Shown here one piece after another: positions 1 through 6,968 of a stretch of 7,477 nt of DNA (position 1 is the first letter of the stretch; the number at the start of each line of letters is the position of its first letter). The stretch covers positions 1 through 7,477 of the forward strand of contig JALSHK010000502.1 in assembly GCA_026982275.1 (NCBI GenBank). Direction: 5' to 3'. The notes under the pieces are model-generated. The model had not been told where the DNA came from and ran no database searches. It saw nothing but the letters and a program-made list of their open reading frames with translations. A program made the position numbers and the translations under genes. This stretch comes from Paracoccaceae bacterium (lineage in GTDB: Bacteria; Pseudomonadota; Alphaproteobacteria; Rhodobacterales; Rhodobacteraceae).

Positions 1-1629
1 CTGTCGCGCATTCTGGCCATGCGCGGGGTTGCCCCTGAAGATGCCGAAGTTTTCCTTGCCCCCAGCTTGCGGGAATTGATGCCGGATCCGTCTATCCTCA
101 AGGATATGGACCTCGCATCCGCGCGCATATTCAAAGCCCTGCAAGCCCGCGAGCGCATCGCGATATTTGCCGATTACGATGTGGACGGGGCCACCTCGGC
201 CGCCCAGCTTCTGATCTGGTTTGGCGCGCTTGGCGTGCAGGCCTCGCTTTATGTGCCGGACCGCCTGAAAGAGGGCTATGGGCCGAATAATGCCGCGATG
301 CACAGCCTAGGCCAAGCCCATGATCTGATCATCTGTGTCGATTGCGGCACCGTGGCCCATGAGCCGATCCAGACGGCGGTCGATGCGGGGGCCGAGGTGA
401 TCGTGCTGGATCACCATCTGGGCGGCGAGACGCTGCCTCCGGCCTTGGCCGTGGTCAATCCCAACCGGCAGGACGAAGAGGTCGAGCCGACCTATCTTTG
501 CGCGGCGGGCGTGGTTTTCCTTACCTTGGTGGCGGTGAACCGCCATTTCCGCGCCGCTGGCATTCAGGCCCCGCCCTTGATGGATATGCTGGATCTGGTG
601 GCGCTGGGCACGGTGGCGGATGTGGCCCCGCTGGTGGGGTTTAATCGCGCCTTGGTGCGGCAAGGCTTGAAGGTGATGGCGATGCGCCAGCGCCCGGGGC
701 TGGTGGCGCTGGGGGATGTGGCCAAGCTGAATTCGGCCCCGCGCGCCTATCATCTGGGCTATATGCTGGGGCCGCGCATCAATGCGGGCGGGCGCATTGG
801 CAAGGCCGATCTGGGCACGCGGCTGCTCACCACCAGCGATATTCACGAAGCCGAAGCCCTCGCCGAGCGGCTGGATGCGCTAAACGGCGAGCGCCGCGAG
901 ATCGAGGCCAGCGTTCAGGCGAGCGCCGAAGCCCAAGCCGAAACGCGCGGCGTGGATGGCCCGCTGGTATGGGCGGCGGGGGAAGGCTGGCATCCCGGTG
1001 TGGTCGGGATTGTGGCCTCCAGATTGAAGGAGAAATACAACCGCCCCGCGCTGGTGATCGGCATAAATGACGAGGGCATCGGCCAAGGCTCGGGACGCTC
1101 GATCAGCGGGGTGGATCTGGGCGCGGCAATATCGGCTTTGGCGCGAGAAGGGCTGATCATCAAGGGCGGCGGCCACAAAATGGCGGCCGGGCTGAGCGTG
1201 GAGGCAGGCAAGATCGAAGCGGCGATGGCAAGGCTGGCGCAAAAGCTGGGCCAGCAGGGCGCGGGCGATATCGGGCCAAAAGAGCTGAGCCTGACCGCCA
1301 CGATCGGCAATGCCACGCCCGAGCTTATTGAGCAGATCGAAGCGGCAGGGCCATTCGGGGCCGGCGCCCCTGCCCCGCGCTTTGCCATCGCCAATGCCCG
1401 CATCAAATTCGCCAAGCCCGCTGGCGAAAGCCATCTGCGCCTGACGGTAGATAATGGCGGCGGCCCGATCGATATCATCGCCTTTCGCGCCTTTGAAAGC
1501 GATCTCGGGCAGGCTTTGCTGAATCACGCCGGACAGGCGTTTCATTTTGCCGGACGCCTCGAGATCGACGAATGGGGCGGCCGCCGCAAGGCAAAAATGC
1601 AACTGGAAGACGCGGCCAAGGCGGAGTAA
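1..1629 (+). CDS. recJ: Single-stranded-DNA-specific 5'-3' exonuclease RecJ (5'-truncated by window edge)
   Basis: RecJ degrades single-stranded DNA 5' to 3' in the cytoplasm, in recombinational repair (RecF pathway), mismatch repair and base excision repair. The frame is open from base 1, and the six codons before the first ATG (position 19) read like RecJ sequence, so position 19 is probably not the true start. About 40 N-terminal residues are likely missing compared with the usual 570-590. Visible motifs, with approximate nucleotide positions: ADYDVDG (169-189, DHH motif I), VDCGT (337-351), DHH (409-417), GTVAD (607-621) and PRINAGGR (772-795). These supply the Asp and His metal ligands of the DHH phosphoesterase domain. 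The DHHA1 domain follows with GWHPGVVGIVASRLK (about 985-1029), GSGRS and GGGHKMAAG (1165-1191), then a C-terminal OB-like region. All key motifs are intact. aroQ starts 21 bp downstream and may be co-transcribed. Confidence 0.96.
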   Translation: MSRILAMRGVAPEDAEVFLAPSLRELMPDPSILKDMDLASARIFKALQARERIAIFADYDVDGATSAAQLLIWFGALGVQASLYVPDRLKEGYGPNNAAMHSLGQAHDLIICVDCGTVAHEPIQTAVDAGAEVIVLDHHLGGETLPPALAVVNPNRQDEEVEPTYLCAAGVVFLTLVAVNRHFRAAGIQAPPLMDMLDLVALGTVADVAPLVGFNRALVRQGLKVMAMRQRPGLVALGDVAKLNSAPRAYHLGYMLGPRINAGGRIGKADLGTRLLTTSDIHEAEALAERLDALNGERREIEASVQASAEAQAETRGVDGPLVWAAGEGWHPGVVGIVASRLKEKYNRPALVIGINDEGIGQGSGRSISGVDLGAAISALAREGLIIKGGGHKMAAGLSVEAGKIEAAMARLAQKLGQQGAGDIGPKELSLTATIGNATPELIEQIEAAGPFGAGAPAPRFAIANARIKFAKPAGESHLRLTVDNGGGPIDIIAFRAFESDLGQALLNHAGQAFHFAGRLEIDEWGGRRKAKMQLEDAAKAE

Positions 1630-1650
1630 GCTAAGGCAAAGGAGCTATCC

Positions 1651-2082
1651 ATGACCCATATTCTGATCCTCAACGGCCCTAATCTGAACCTGCTCGGCAC
1701 CCGCCAGCCCGAAACCTACGGCACCATCACGCTCAAGGATATCGAAACCATGTGCGCCAAAGAGGCCGGGCGCCTCGGGGTGAAGCTTGATTTTGCCCAG
1801 AGCAACCATGAAGGCGCGCTGATCGACATCATTCACGAAACCAAAGCCGAGGGCATTATTCTGAATGCGGGGGCCTATACCCATAGCTCGATCGCGATCA
1901 TGGATGCGATTTCCTCGGTGGATAAACCCGTGCTGGAGCTGCACCTGAGCAATATTCATCAGCGCGAGGGTTTCCGGCAGCATTCCTATATTTCCAAGGT
2001 GGCTTTTGCCATGATCTGTGGCCTCGGGGCCTCGGGCTATCCGCTGGCTTTACGGGCGATGAGCGATCATCTGGCGCTCTGA
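1651..2082 (+). CDS. aroQ: Type II 3-dehydroquinate dehydratase
   Basis: This cytoplasmic enzyme of the shikimate pathway dehydrates 3-dehydroquinate to 3-dehydroshikimate. At 143 residues it has the normal type II length; type II enzymes are flavodoxin-like dodecamers unrelated to the Schiff-base AroD type. The family motifs are NGPNLNLLG (8-16), R18, the catalytic tyrosine Y23 in ETYG, SNHEG (51-55), NAGAYTHSS (72-80) with N72, and ELHLSNIHQREGFRQHS (96-112) with catalytic H98 and the substrate-binding R105 and R109. These were assigned by aligning from memory with the Mycobacterium tuberculosis enzyme. The start is supported by AAGGAG at 1639-1644, six bases before the ATG. It lies 21 bp after recJ, and its TGA is immediately followed by the ATG of the permease gene. 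The gene appears intact and ordinary. Confidence 0.97.
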   Translation: MTHILILNGPNLNLLGTRQPETYGTITLKDIETMCAKEAGRLGVKLDFAQSNHEGALIDIIHETKAEGIILNAGAYTHSSIAIMDAISSVDKPVLELHLSNIHQREGFRQHSYISKVAFAMICGLGASGYPLALRAMSDHLAL

Positions 2083-2808
2083 ATGGCACTGGAGGCCTAT
2101 CTGCTGATCGGGCTGGCGGCCTTTCTGGTCGGCTTTACCAAAACCTCGGTTGGCGGGGTGGGTATTCTGGCGGTGCTGCTAATGGCGCTGGCCATTCCCG
2201 GCCCCGCCTCGCCCGGCGTGCTGCTGCCCATGCTGATCATGGCCGATATCATGGCTGTGCTCTATTATCGCCGCGCCTGTGACTGGAAGATTCTGCTGCG
2301 CCTTATGCCGGCCACCCTGATCGGGGTCGCGCTGGCATGGTGGTTTCTGGACAGTTTTTCCGGCTATGATTTTGGCAAGCTGATCGGCTGGGTGATTCTG
2401 GCAATGCTGGCGCTGGATCTCTTGATGAACGCCGGGCTTCGCGAAAGGCTGCGCGGGCGGGGACTAACGGCGATTATGGGCGCGCTGGCGGGGGCGGCTT
2501 CAATGCTGGCCAATGCGGCGGGGCCGATTTTCGGCATATATCTTTTGCAAATGCGCCTGAGCAAAGCGGGCTTTGTCGGCACAAGGAGCTGGTTTTTCCT
2601 GCTGGTGAATATCGCGAAATTGCCCTTTGCCATCGCCCTTGGCATAACCACGCAAAGCTCGCTAACGCTGAATTTATACTACCTGCCGGTCATTCTGCTC
2701 GGCGCGGCTCTGGGCAAGCTGGTGCTGGAATATATCAACATGAAATGGTTCAAAATCCTGATCCGGCTCGCGGTATTGGCCGCCGCCACCCGCCTGATCT
2801 TCGGGTGA
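2083..2808 (+). CDS. TauE/SafE-family (DUF81) membrane permease, putative sulfite/organic anion exporter
   Basis: This 241-residue protein is strongly hydrophobic, with about eight membrane segments (roughly 5-22, 24-40, 45-61, 72-90, 98-116, 127-156, 168-188, 197-215, 223-240, some possibly merging). The family's internal duplication is visible. An N-terminal half has GFTKTSVGGVGILAV (17-31) and a C-terminal half has GALAGAASMLANAAGP (133-148), each followed by helices and short basic cytoplasmic loops (YYRR, RERLRGRG). Characterised TauE/SafE members are linked to export of sulfite or sulfoacetate, or to uptake or export of other anions, so the substrate here is unknown. The ATG abuts the aroQ TGA (TGAATG) and has no strong Shine-Dalgarno sequence, which suggests translational coupling to aroQ. 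The length is typical of shorter family members. Family assignment is firm; sulfite specificity is only inferred from the family name. Confidence 0.88.
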   Translation: MALEAYLLIGLAAFLVGFTKTSVGGVGILAVLLMALAIPGPASPGVLLPMLIMADIMAVLYYRRACDWKILLRLMPATLIGVALAWWFLDSFSGYDFGKLIGWVILAMLALDLLMNAGLRERLRGRGLTAIMGALAGAASMLANAAGPIFGIYLLQMRLSKAGFVGTRSWFFLLVNIAKLPFAIALGITTQSSLTLNLYYLPVILLGAALGKLVLEYINMKWFKILIRLAVLAAATRLIFG

Positions 2809-2839
2809 AAACTTTTCTCCGAATTAACGAAATTTCCTC

Positions 2840-2868
2840 TTGCGCCCGCCCTCTTTGCCGCCTAAAAA
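2840..2868 (+). promoter_or_regulatory. Probable sigma-70 promoter of tRNA-Glu
   Basis: A TTGCGC box (2840-2845, preceded by C to give CTTGCG) and a TAAAAA box (2863-2868) are separated by exactly 17 bp. Initiation about 7 bp downstream would fall near 2875, roughly 12 bases before the mature tRNA 5' end. CTTG-type -35 elements are usual in alphaproteobacterial stable-RNA promoters. The match was made by eye and the -35 is only a partial match to TTGACA. Confidence 0.5.
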
Positions 2869-2886
2869 GCCCGCACAGAGAGCGAT

Positions 2887-2961
2887 GCGCCCTTCGTCTA
2901 TCGGTTAGGACGTCAGGTTTTCAACCTGAAAAGAGGGGTTCGATTCCCCTAGGGCGTACCA
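2887..2961 (+). tRNA. tRNA-Glu, anticodon UUC
   Basis: This 75-nt gene folds into a full cloverleaf. The acceptor stem pairs 2887-2893 (GCGCCCT) with 2951-2957 (AGGGCGT), followed by discriminator A and an encoded CCA (2959-2961). The D arm holds GGTTAGGA. The anticodon stem TCAGG/CCTGA (2913-2917/2925-2929) encloses loop TTTTCAA with anticodon TTC at 2920-2922. The T stem AGGGG/CCCCT (2934-2938/2946-2950) encloses TTCGATT. The first acceptor pair is G1-U72 rather than Watson-Crick. It reads glutamate codons GAA and GAG. It sits 78 bp after the permease gene and converges on the minus-strand operon, whose last stop codon begins only 10 bases beyond the CCA. Confidence 0.97.
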
Positions 2962-2970
2962 CTCTCTGCT

Positions 2971-3216
2971 TTATCCCCCCACCATCAGCGGCATCACCAC
3001 CACCTCGGAATCCGCGCCAATCGGGGTGAACCACGCCTCCTTGAACACCTCGCCATCAATCGCCAGCGAGATCCCCGCCGCCACGGTCTCTTCCAGCGCC
3101 GGATAGCGCGCCACCAGTTTATCCAGCAATTCCCGCGTGGTAGATGCCTCTATTTCGATCTCGGCCTCTCCAGCAGTCAGCGCGCGCAGGGAGCCAAAGA
3201 TCACCACGCGCGCCAT
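2971..3216 (-). CDS. MoaD/ThiS-family ubiquitin-like sulfur-carrier protein
   Basis: This 81-residue protein has the length and beta-grasp pattern of MoaD/ThiS: MARVVIFGSLRALTAG at the N-terminus, a central helix TTRELLDKLVARYPALEE, then SLAIDGEVF, and a C-terminal DSEVVVMPLMVGG ending exactly at Gly80-Gly81. In family members the terminal glycine is adenylated by a MoeB/ThiF-type E1 enzyme and converted to a thiocarboxylate that donates sulfur. MoaD does this for molybdopterin synthase with MoaE, and ThiS for thiazole synthesis. It starts on the base after the TAA of the molybdopterin-binding subunit gene (TAAATG), with AAGG eight bases before the ATG, so it is almost certainly the last gene of the Mo hydroxylase operon. 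No moaE, moeB or thiG is visible here. The context favours a role in molybdopterin or sulfur chemistry for the hydroxylase, but a general MoaD or another sulfur-carrier role cannot be excluded. Confidence 0.85.
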   Translation of the reverse strand: MARVVIFGSLRALTAGEAEIEIEASTTRELLDKLVARYPALEETVAAGISLAIDGEVFKEAWFTPIGADSEVVVMPLMVGG

Positions 3217-5430
3217 TTATATCGCCTTCAGAATTCTGGGCGGCGACATTGGCAGCGCAAACATCCGCTTGCCGATCGCCCGCGAAACCCCGTTGGAAAC
3301 CGCCGCCAGCGGTGGCACAATCGCGGTTTCACCACAGCCGCGCACCCCGTAAGGGTGGCCCGGATTGGGCACTTCGATAATCACCGGATCGATCATCGGC
3401 AGATCGGAGGCCACCGGAATGCGATAATCCAGAAAGCCCGGATTTTGCAGCAGGCCATCCTCGCCATAGATATATTCCTCGTTCAGCGCCCAGCCGATGC
3501 CCTGCACCGCGCCGCCCTGAATTTGTCCCTCCACATAGGAAGGATGGATCGCCTTGCCGACATCCTGAAACGCGGTATAGCGCTTGATGCTGGTGAATCC
3601 GGTTTCTGGATCGACCTCCACATCCACCAGATGCACGCCAAAAGACACGCCGGCCTTATCGGGCGCGCCCTCATGGTGCCCCGCGATCGGCCCGCCGGTT
3701 TTGCCAGAGCTGGCGGCGATTTCGGCAAGGCTCATGGGCGGGAAATTCCCCGCATTATGGCCCGTGGGCTGGGCGGCTCCATCTACCCATTCCACCGCAT
3801 CCTCGTCAATCTCCCAGATTTTGGCGGCGCGTTTGCACATCTCCTTGATCGCCGCATTGGCGGCCTTGATCGTGGCAATGCCCACAGCGAAGGTCACGCG
3901 GCTGCCATCGGTCACATCGGAAAAGCCGACCGAGGCGGTATCACCGACAATGGTGCGAATGCGCTCATAGCCGATGCCGAGCGCCTCGGCTGCCATCATC
4001 GAAATAGAGGCGCGGGAGCCGCCGATATCGGGATTCCCCTCGATCAAATTCACAGTTCCATCAGCATTTATTGCCATAGAAACTGATACTTGTCCGCCAA
4101 AGTTAAACCAGAATCCGCAAGCGATACCCCGCCCCGTATTGGCGGCCAAGGGCGCGCTATAATGCGGGTGCGCCTTAGCGGCTTCCAGCGCCTCCACCAG
4201 CCCGATGGCCTTGAAGGTCGGCCCGTAGGAGGATTTGGTGCCCTCGCGCGCAGCATTCAAAAGCCGCGTATCTATTGGATCCAGCCCCAGCTTCTGGCAT
4301 AGCTCGTCGATCACCGATTCAACGCCATACACCGCCATCGGCGCGCCGGGCGCGCGATAAGAGATCATCTTGGGCCGGTTGGTCATCACATCCCAGCCCT
4401 CGGATTGCACATGCTCCAGATCATAGGCGGCAAAGGCGCTCATCGCCCCCATCATCACCATCTGGTATGGAAAGGCACCGCCCTGATAGCGCAATTTCGC
4501 ATGCGCAGCGGTGATTTTCCCCGCCTTCGTCATGCCTATTTTCACTTCGATCGAAGAAGACATGGTCGGGCCGGAAGCGCGAAACACCTCCTCGCGGCTC
4601 ATCACCAGCTTTACCGGCTTGCCCGATATTTGCGAAAGCTTCAGCGCCACCGGCTCGATAAACACCGTGGTCTTGCCGCCAAAGCCGCCGCCGATTTCCG
4701 AGGCGGTAACGCGCAGCTGGCTGGCGTCGATATGCAGGATTTCGGCGCATAGCTCGCGCACCATATAATGACCCTGCGTGGAGCACCAAAGCTCGCCGCG
4801 CCCATCCGCGCCCAGATCCGCCAGGCAGGCATGCGGCTCGATATAGCCCTGGTGGGTGGCGGCGGTTTTGAAGCTGCGCTCGATGATTTCATCGGCCGCG
4901 CCAAATCCGGCCTCGATATCGCCGTGCCCAAAGCTGTAATAGCCCACTGTATTGCCCGACACATCCTCGCCAAGCCCGCGCCCCTTTACGCCCTCGTGCA
5001 GCACCGGCGCGCCGGGCTGCATCGCCTCGTCCACATCGGTTACATGGGGCAGGATTTTATAGTCCACCTCGATCAGCTCCAGCGCCGCTGCCGCCACCTT
5101 CTTGCTGACCGCCGCCACAGCGGCTACCGCATGGCCATCATATAGCGCGCGGCCCTGCGCCATGCAATTTTGCATCGTATAGCGGGTCCAGCGGCTATCG
5201 ACATCGGCAAAATCATCGCCGGTGATCACCGCTTTCACCCCGGGCAGCGCCCGCGCTTTGGAGGTATTGATCGACAGGATTTCCGCATGGGCATGCGGGC
5301 TGCGCAATATGCGGGCATGCAGCATGCCGGTGGCCGATTTATCCGCGCCAAACAGCGCCTTGCCGGTGACCTTGTCCAGCCCGTCGGGGCGCATCGGGCG
5401 GGTGCCGAGTATTTTGAAATCCTGTTTCAT
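3217..5430 (-). CDS. Xanthine dehydrogenase-family molybdopterin-binding (catalytic, large) subunit
   Basis: This is the catalytic subunit of a molybdenum hydroxylase, which hydroxylates a substrate with water-derived oxygen and passes electrons through the [2Fe-2S] and FAD subunits. At 737 residues it has the normal length, with an N-terminal a/b-hammerhead domain (about 14-130: RPDGLDKVTGKALFGAD, LRSPHAHAEI) followed by the Mo-binding domains. Visible motifs are HQGYIEP (193-199), Q219 in STQGHY, EIGGGFGGK (245-253), SYRAPGAPMA (357-366, with the equivalent of the xanthine oxidase active-site Arg), a variant cofactor loop GNPDIGGSRAS (465-475), EGQIQGGAVQGIG (634-646) and GCGETAIVPPLAAV (698-711) with the presumed catalytic base E701. 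There is no twin-arginine or other signal peptide, so it is cytoplasmic. It lacks the AYRCSFR loop of form I CO dehydrogenase and most resembles the xanthine dehydrogenase/4-hydroxybenzoyl-CoA reductase-like group; the substrate is unknown. Its ATG overlaps the preceding TGA by 4 bp, with GGGGAG seven bases upstream. Confidence 0.93.
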   Translation of the reverse strand: MKQDFKILGTRPMRPDGLDKVTGKALFGADKSATGMLHARILRSPHAHAEILSINTSKARALPGVKAVITGDDFADVDSRWTRYTMQNCMAQGRALYDGHAVAAVAAVSKKVAAAALELIEVDYKILPHVTDVDEAMQPGAPVLHEGVKGRGLGEDVSGNTVGYYSFGHGDIEAGFGAADEIIERSFKTAATHQGYIEPHACLADLGADGRGELWCSTQGHYMVRELCAEILHIDASQLRVTASEIGGGFGGKTTVFIEPVALKLSQISGKPVKLVMSREEVFRASGPTMSSSIEVKIGMTKAGKITAAHAKLRYQGGAFPYQMVMMGAMSAFAAYDLEHVQSEGWDVMTNRPKMISYRAPGAPMAVYGVESVIDELCQKLGLDPIDTRLLNAAREGTKSSYGPTFKAIGLVEALEAAKAHPHYSAPLAANTGRGIACGFWFNFGGQVSVSMAINADGTVNLIEGNPDIGGSRASISMMAAEALGIGYERIRTIVGDTASVGFSDVTDGSRVTFAVGIATIKAANAAIKEMCKRAAKIWEIDEDAVEWVDGAAQPTGHNAGNFPPMSLAEIAASSGKTGGPIAGHHEGAPDKAGVSFGVHLVDVEVDPETGFTSIKRYTAFQDVGKAIHPSYVEGQIQGGAVQGIGWALNEEYIYGEDGLLQNPGFLDYRIPVASDLPMIDPVIIEVPNPGHPYGVRGCGETAIVPPLAAVSNGVSRAIGKRMFALPMSPPRILKAI

Positions 5431-5909
5431 ATTTGCGCTCCCCGCATTTCCGCTGCTGCGGCTTGCACCGCGCGGATAATTTTGTCATAGCCGGTGCAGC
5501 GGCAAAGATTGCCCGCCAGCCAATAGCGGATTTCGCTCTCGCTCGGATCCGCATTTTTCTCCAGCAGCGCCTTGGCCGCCACCACAATACCCGGCGTGCA
5601 GATGCCGCATTGCAGCGCCGCATGCTCCAGAATATGGCGCTGCACCGGATGCAGCGCGTCCAGCGTTCCGACGCCTTCAACCGTCTCGATCGCGCTGCCC
5701 TCCACCTCGGCACCAAGCACAAGGCAAGAGCAAACCAGCCGCCCATCGAGCATCACCGAACAAGCGCCGCAATCGCCGGTGCCGCAGCCCTCTTTGGCGC
5801 CGGTCAGATTGAGCCGGTCGCGCAGCACATCCAGCAGGGTTTCGCTCGGCTCGCAGAGGTATTCAACCTCGTCGCCATTGATACGGGTGGATATATGGAT
5901 CTTGCTCAT
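5427..5909 (-). CDS. Molybdenum hydroxylase [2Fe-2S] (small) subunit
   Basis: This electron-transfer subunit carries two [2Fe-2S] clusters between the molybdenum site and FAD. The N-terminal plant-ferredoxin-like domain has CGTGDCGAC with C42, C47 and C50, plus C62 in SCL as the fourth ligand; an extra cysteine, C60, lies beside it. The C-terminal all-helical domain has QCGICTPG (100-107; C101 and C104) and the CRCTGY pair (C136, C138), so all eight ligands are present. The length of 160 residues is typical of the CutS/CoxS/HcrC-type subunit. The start is supported by GGAGG at 5916-5920 (read on the minus strand), six bases before the ATG. The gene overlaps the FAD subunit upstream and the Mo subunit downstream by ATGA tetranucleotides, indicating translational coupling and stoichiometric production. 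No signal peptide is present, so the complex is cytoplasmic. Confidence 0.96.
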   Translation of the reverse strand: MSKIHISTRINGDEVEYLCEPSETLLDVLRDRLNLTGAKEGCGTGDCGACSVMLDGRLVCSCLVLGAEVEGSAIETVEGVGTLDALHPVQRHILEHAALQCGICTPGIVVAAKALLEKNADPSESEIRYWLAGNLCRCTGYDKIIRAVQAAAAEMRGAQI

Positions 5910-6766
5910 AGCGAACCTCCGGCGCGGATATAGGCGGTTTTGGCAGCGCGGGTGGCCAGCACCCCTGCCAGTTTGGTGCGGAATTCGACCGTGCCACGGC
6001 GATCGTCTATCGGGGCGCAGGCATCACGGCAAGCGCGCGCACAAGCATCCAGCGCCGCGGCCTCAAGCCGACTGCCGATCAGGGCCTTGGCCGCCTGTGG
6101 CACCAGCACCGCCGTTGGCGCGACCGCGCCCAGAGCAACATTGGCCGCCAGCACCACCCCCGCCTCGTCAAGGCTCAGGCTGATCGCCGCGCCTGCCACC
6201 GCGATATCCATTTCTGTTCGCGGAATGAAGCGCAAATAGGCATCTCCGGCGCGCTCGGGGCGCGCAGGCAGGAAAATAGAGGTGACGATATCGGATTTAT
6301 TCAGGGTGGTTTTACCCGGGCCTTCAAGCACATCGGCCACCGGCAGATCGCGCTCGCCTTTCGCGCCCAGGATCCGAACCGTAGCCGCCGCCGCCAGCAA
6401 GGCCGGCACGCTATCGGCCGCAGGAGAGCCATTGCACAGGTTGCCAACCATGGTGGCGCGCCCCTGCACCTGCGTGGAGCCGATCAGCTCCACCGCTTCG
6501 GCCACACCGGGCCAGAGCGCCTGCAGGACCGCGCTTTCGCCCATCTCGGCGCCGGTAACCGCCGCGCCGACCCGTATGCCACCCGCTTCAGGCCTGATTT
6601 CGCGCATACCTGCAATATGCTTCAGATCGATCAGCAGATCAGGGGGCGTGCCCCCTAGCTTCATCTTGACCAGCACATCAGTGCCGCCAGCGAACAACTC
6701 CGGATTTACAGCCCCCGCCATCAGCGAAACCGCGTGCTGGCTGTTTTTGGCCCGAATATAACGCAT
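5906..6766 (-). CDS. Molybdenum hydroxylase FAD-binding (medium) subunit
   Basis: This subunit binds FAD and passes electrons from the iron-sulfur subunit to the final acceptor. It is a 286-residue PCMH/VAO-type FAD-binding protein of the CoxM/CutM class. FAGGTDVL (25-32) and VGNLCNGSPAADS (107-119) are the two FAD pyrophosphate-binding loops. PRTEMDIAVAGAA (182-194) and RRGTVEFRTKLAGVL (256-270) mark the C-terminal domain. The frame is open 20 codons further upstream to an ATG at 6826. The start at 6766 is preferred because AGGGAG (6775-6780 on the minus strand) lies eight bases before it, the protein then begins MRYIRA like other family members, and the extra upstream residues resemble nothing in the family. 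It is the first gene of the operon; its TGA overlaps the next ATG by 4 bp. No second 4Fe-4S loop, as found in 4-hydroxybenzoyl-CoA reductase beta, is evident. Confidence 0.94.
   Translation of the reverse strand: MRYIRAKNSQHAVSLMAGAVNPELFAGGTDVLVKMKLGGTPPDLLIDLKHIAGMREIRPEAGGIRVGAAVTGAEMGESAVLQALWPGVAEAVELIGSTQVQGRATMVGNLCNGSPAADSVPALLAAAATVRILGAKGERDLPVADVLEGPGKTTLNKSDIVTSIFLPARPERAGDAYLRFIPRTEMDIAVAGAAISLSLDEAGVVLAANVALGAVAPTAVLVPQAAKALIGSRLEAAALDACARACRDACAPIDDRRGTVEFRTKLAGVLATRAAKTAYIRAGGSL
6641..6656. repeat. Perfect short inverted repeat inside the FAD-subunit gene
   Basis: AGGGGGC (6641-6647) and GCCCCCT (6650-6656) are perfect 7-base arms around a 2-base centre. As RNA this gives a six-pair GC stem with a CGUG tetraloop. 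It lies in codons for KLGGTPP near the 5' end of the gene. It may be chance in GC-rich coding DNA. Confidence 0.4.
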
Positions 6767-6968
6767 GCTTGATTCTCCCTGAAAGATGATAGCAAGAACA
6801 TTGCCCATGGCAGCGCAATCCCACAAGCGAAAAAGCGTCTGGATGCCTTATGGCAATCTTTGAGCGCCCCAAATACAAATGATTTGAAGAGCTTGTGGCA
6901 TGTTCTTTACCTGAAGAAGCATTTTTATTGTTGATTTTTTTATTTATATGGATACCCTTTACTGGAAG

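Noticed and set aside
880..1602. A 240-codon minus-strand open frame within recJ
   Set aside because: recJ is firmly supported by its motifs on the other strand. The antisense product has shadow-like composition and no recognisable domain.
2802..2820. An intrinsic terminator after the permease gene
   Set aside because: The GAAAA/TTTTC pairing leaves a one-base loop with a mismatch in the stem, and no U-tract follows.
2745..3029. A 94-codon plus-strand frame spanning the tRNA gene
   Set aside because: It runs out of the permease gene, through the tRNA and into the antisense of the sulfur-carrier gene, and has no ribosome-binding site or family resemblance.
3355..4086. A 243-codon plus-strand open frame antisense to the Mo-binding subunit
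   Set aside because: It is the mirror of a GC-rich, strongly supported gene. Its translation is rich in His, Arg, Gly and Ala with no family motif and no ribosome-binding site.
3217..6766. Identification of the three-subunit enzyme as aerobic CO dehydrogenase CoxMSL
   Set aside because: Gene order matches, but the catalytic subunit lacks the CoxL AYRCSFR loop with its active-site cysteine and has SYRAPGAPMA instead.
6766..6826. A longer FAD subunit starting at the ATG at 6826
   Set aside because: The 20 extra residues do not resemble the family, while the ATG at 6766 has a well-spaced AGGGAG and gives the usual N-terminus.
6767..6900. A molybdenum-cofactor riboswitch in the leader of the Mo hydroxylase operon
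   Set aside because: Only a weak four-pair hairpin (6844-6855) could be seen by eye. A covariance-model search with the Moco riboswitch family would be decisive.
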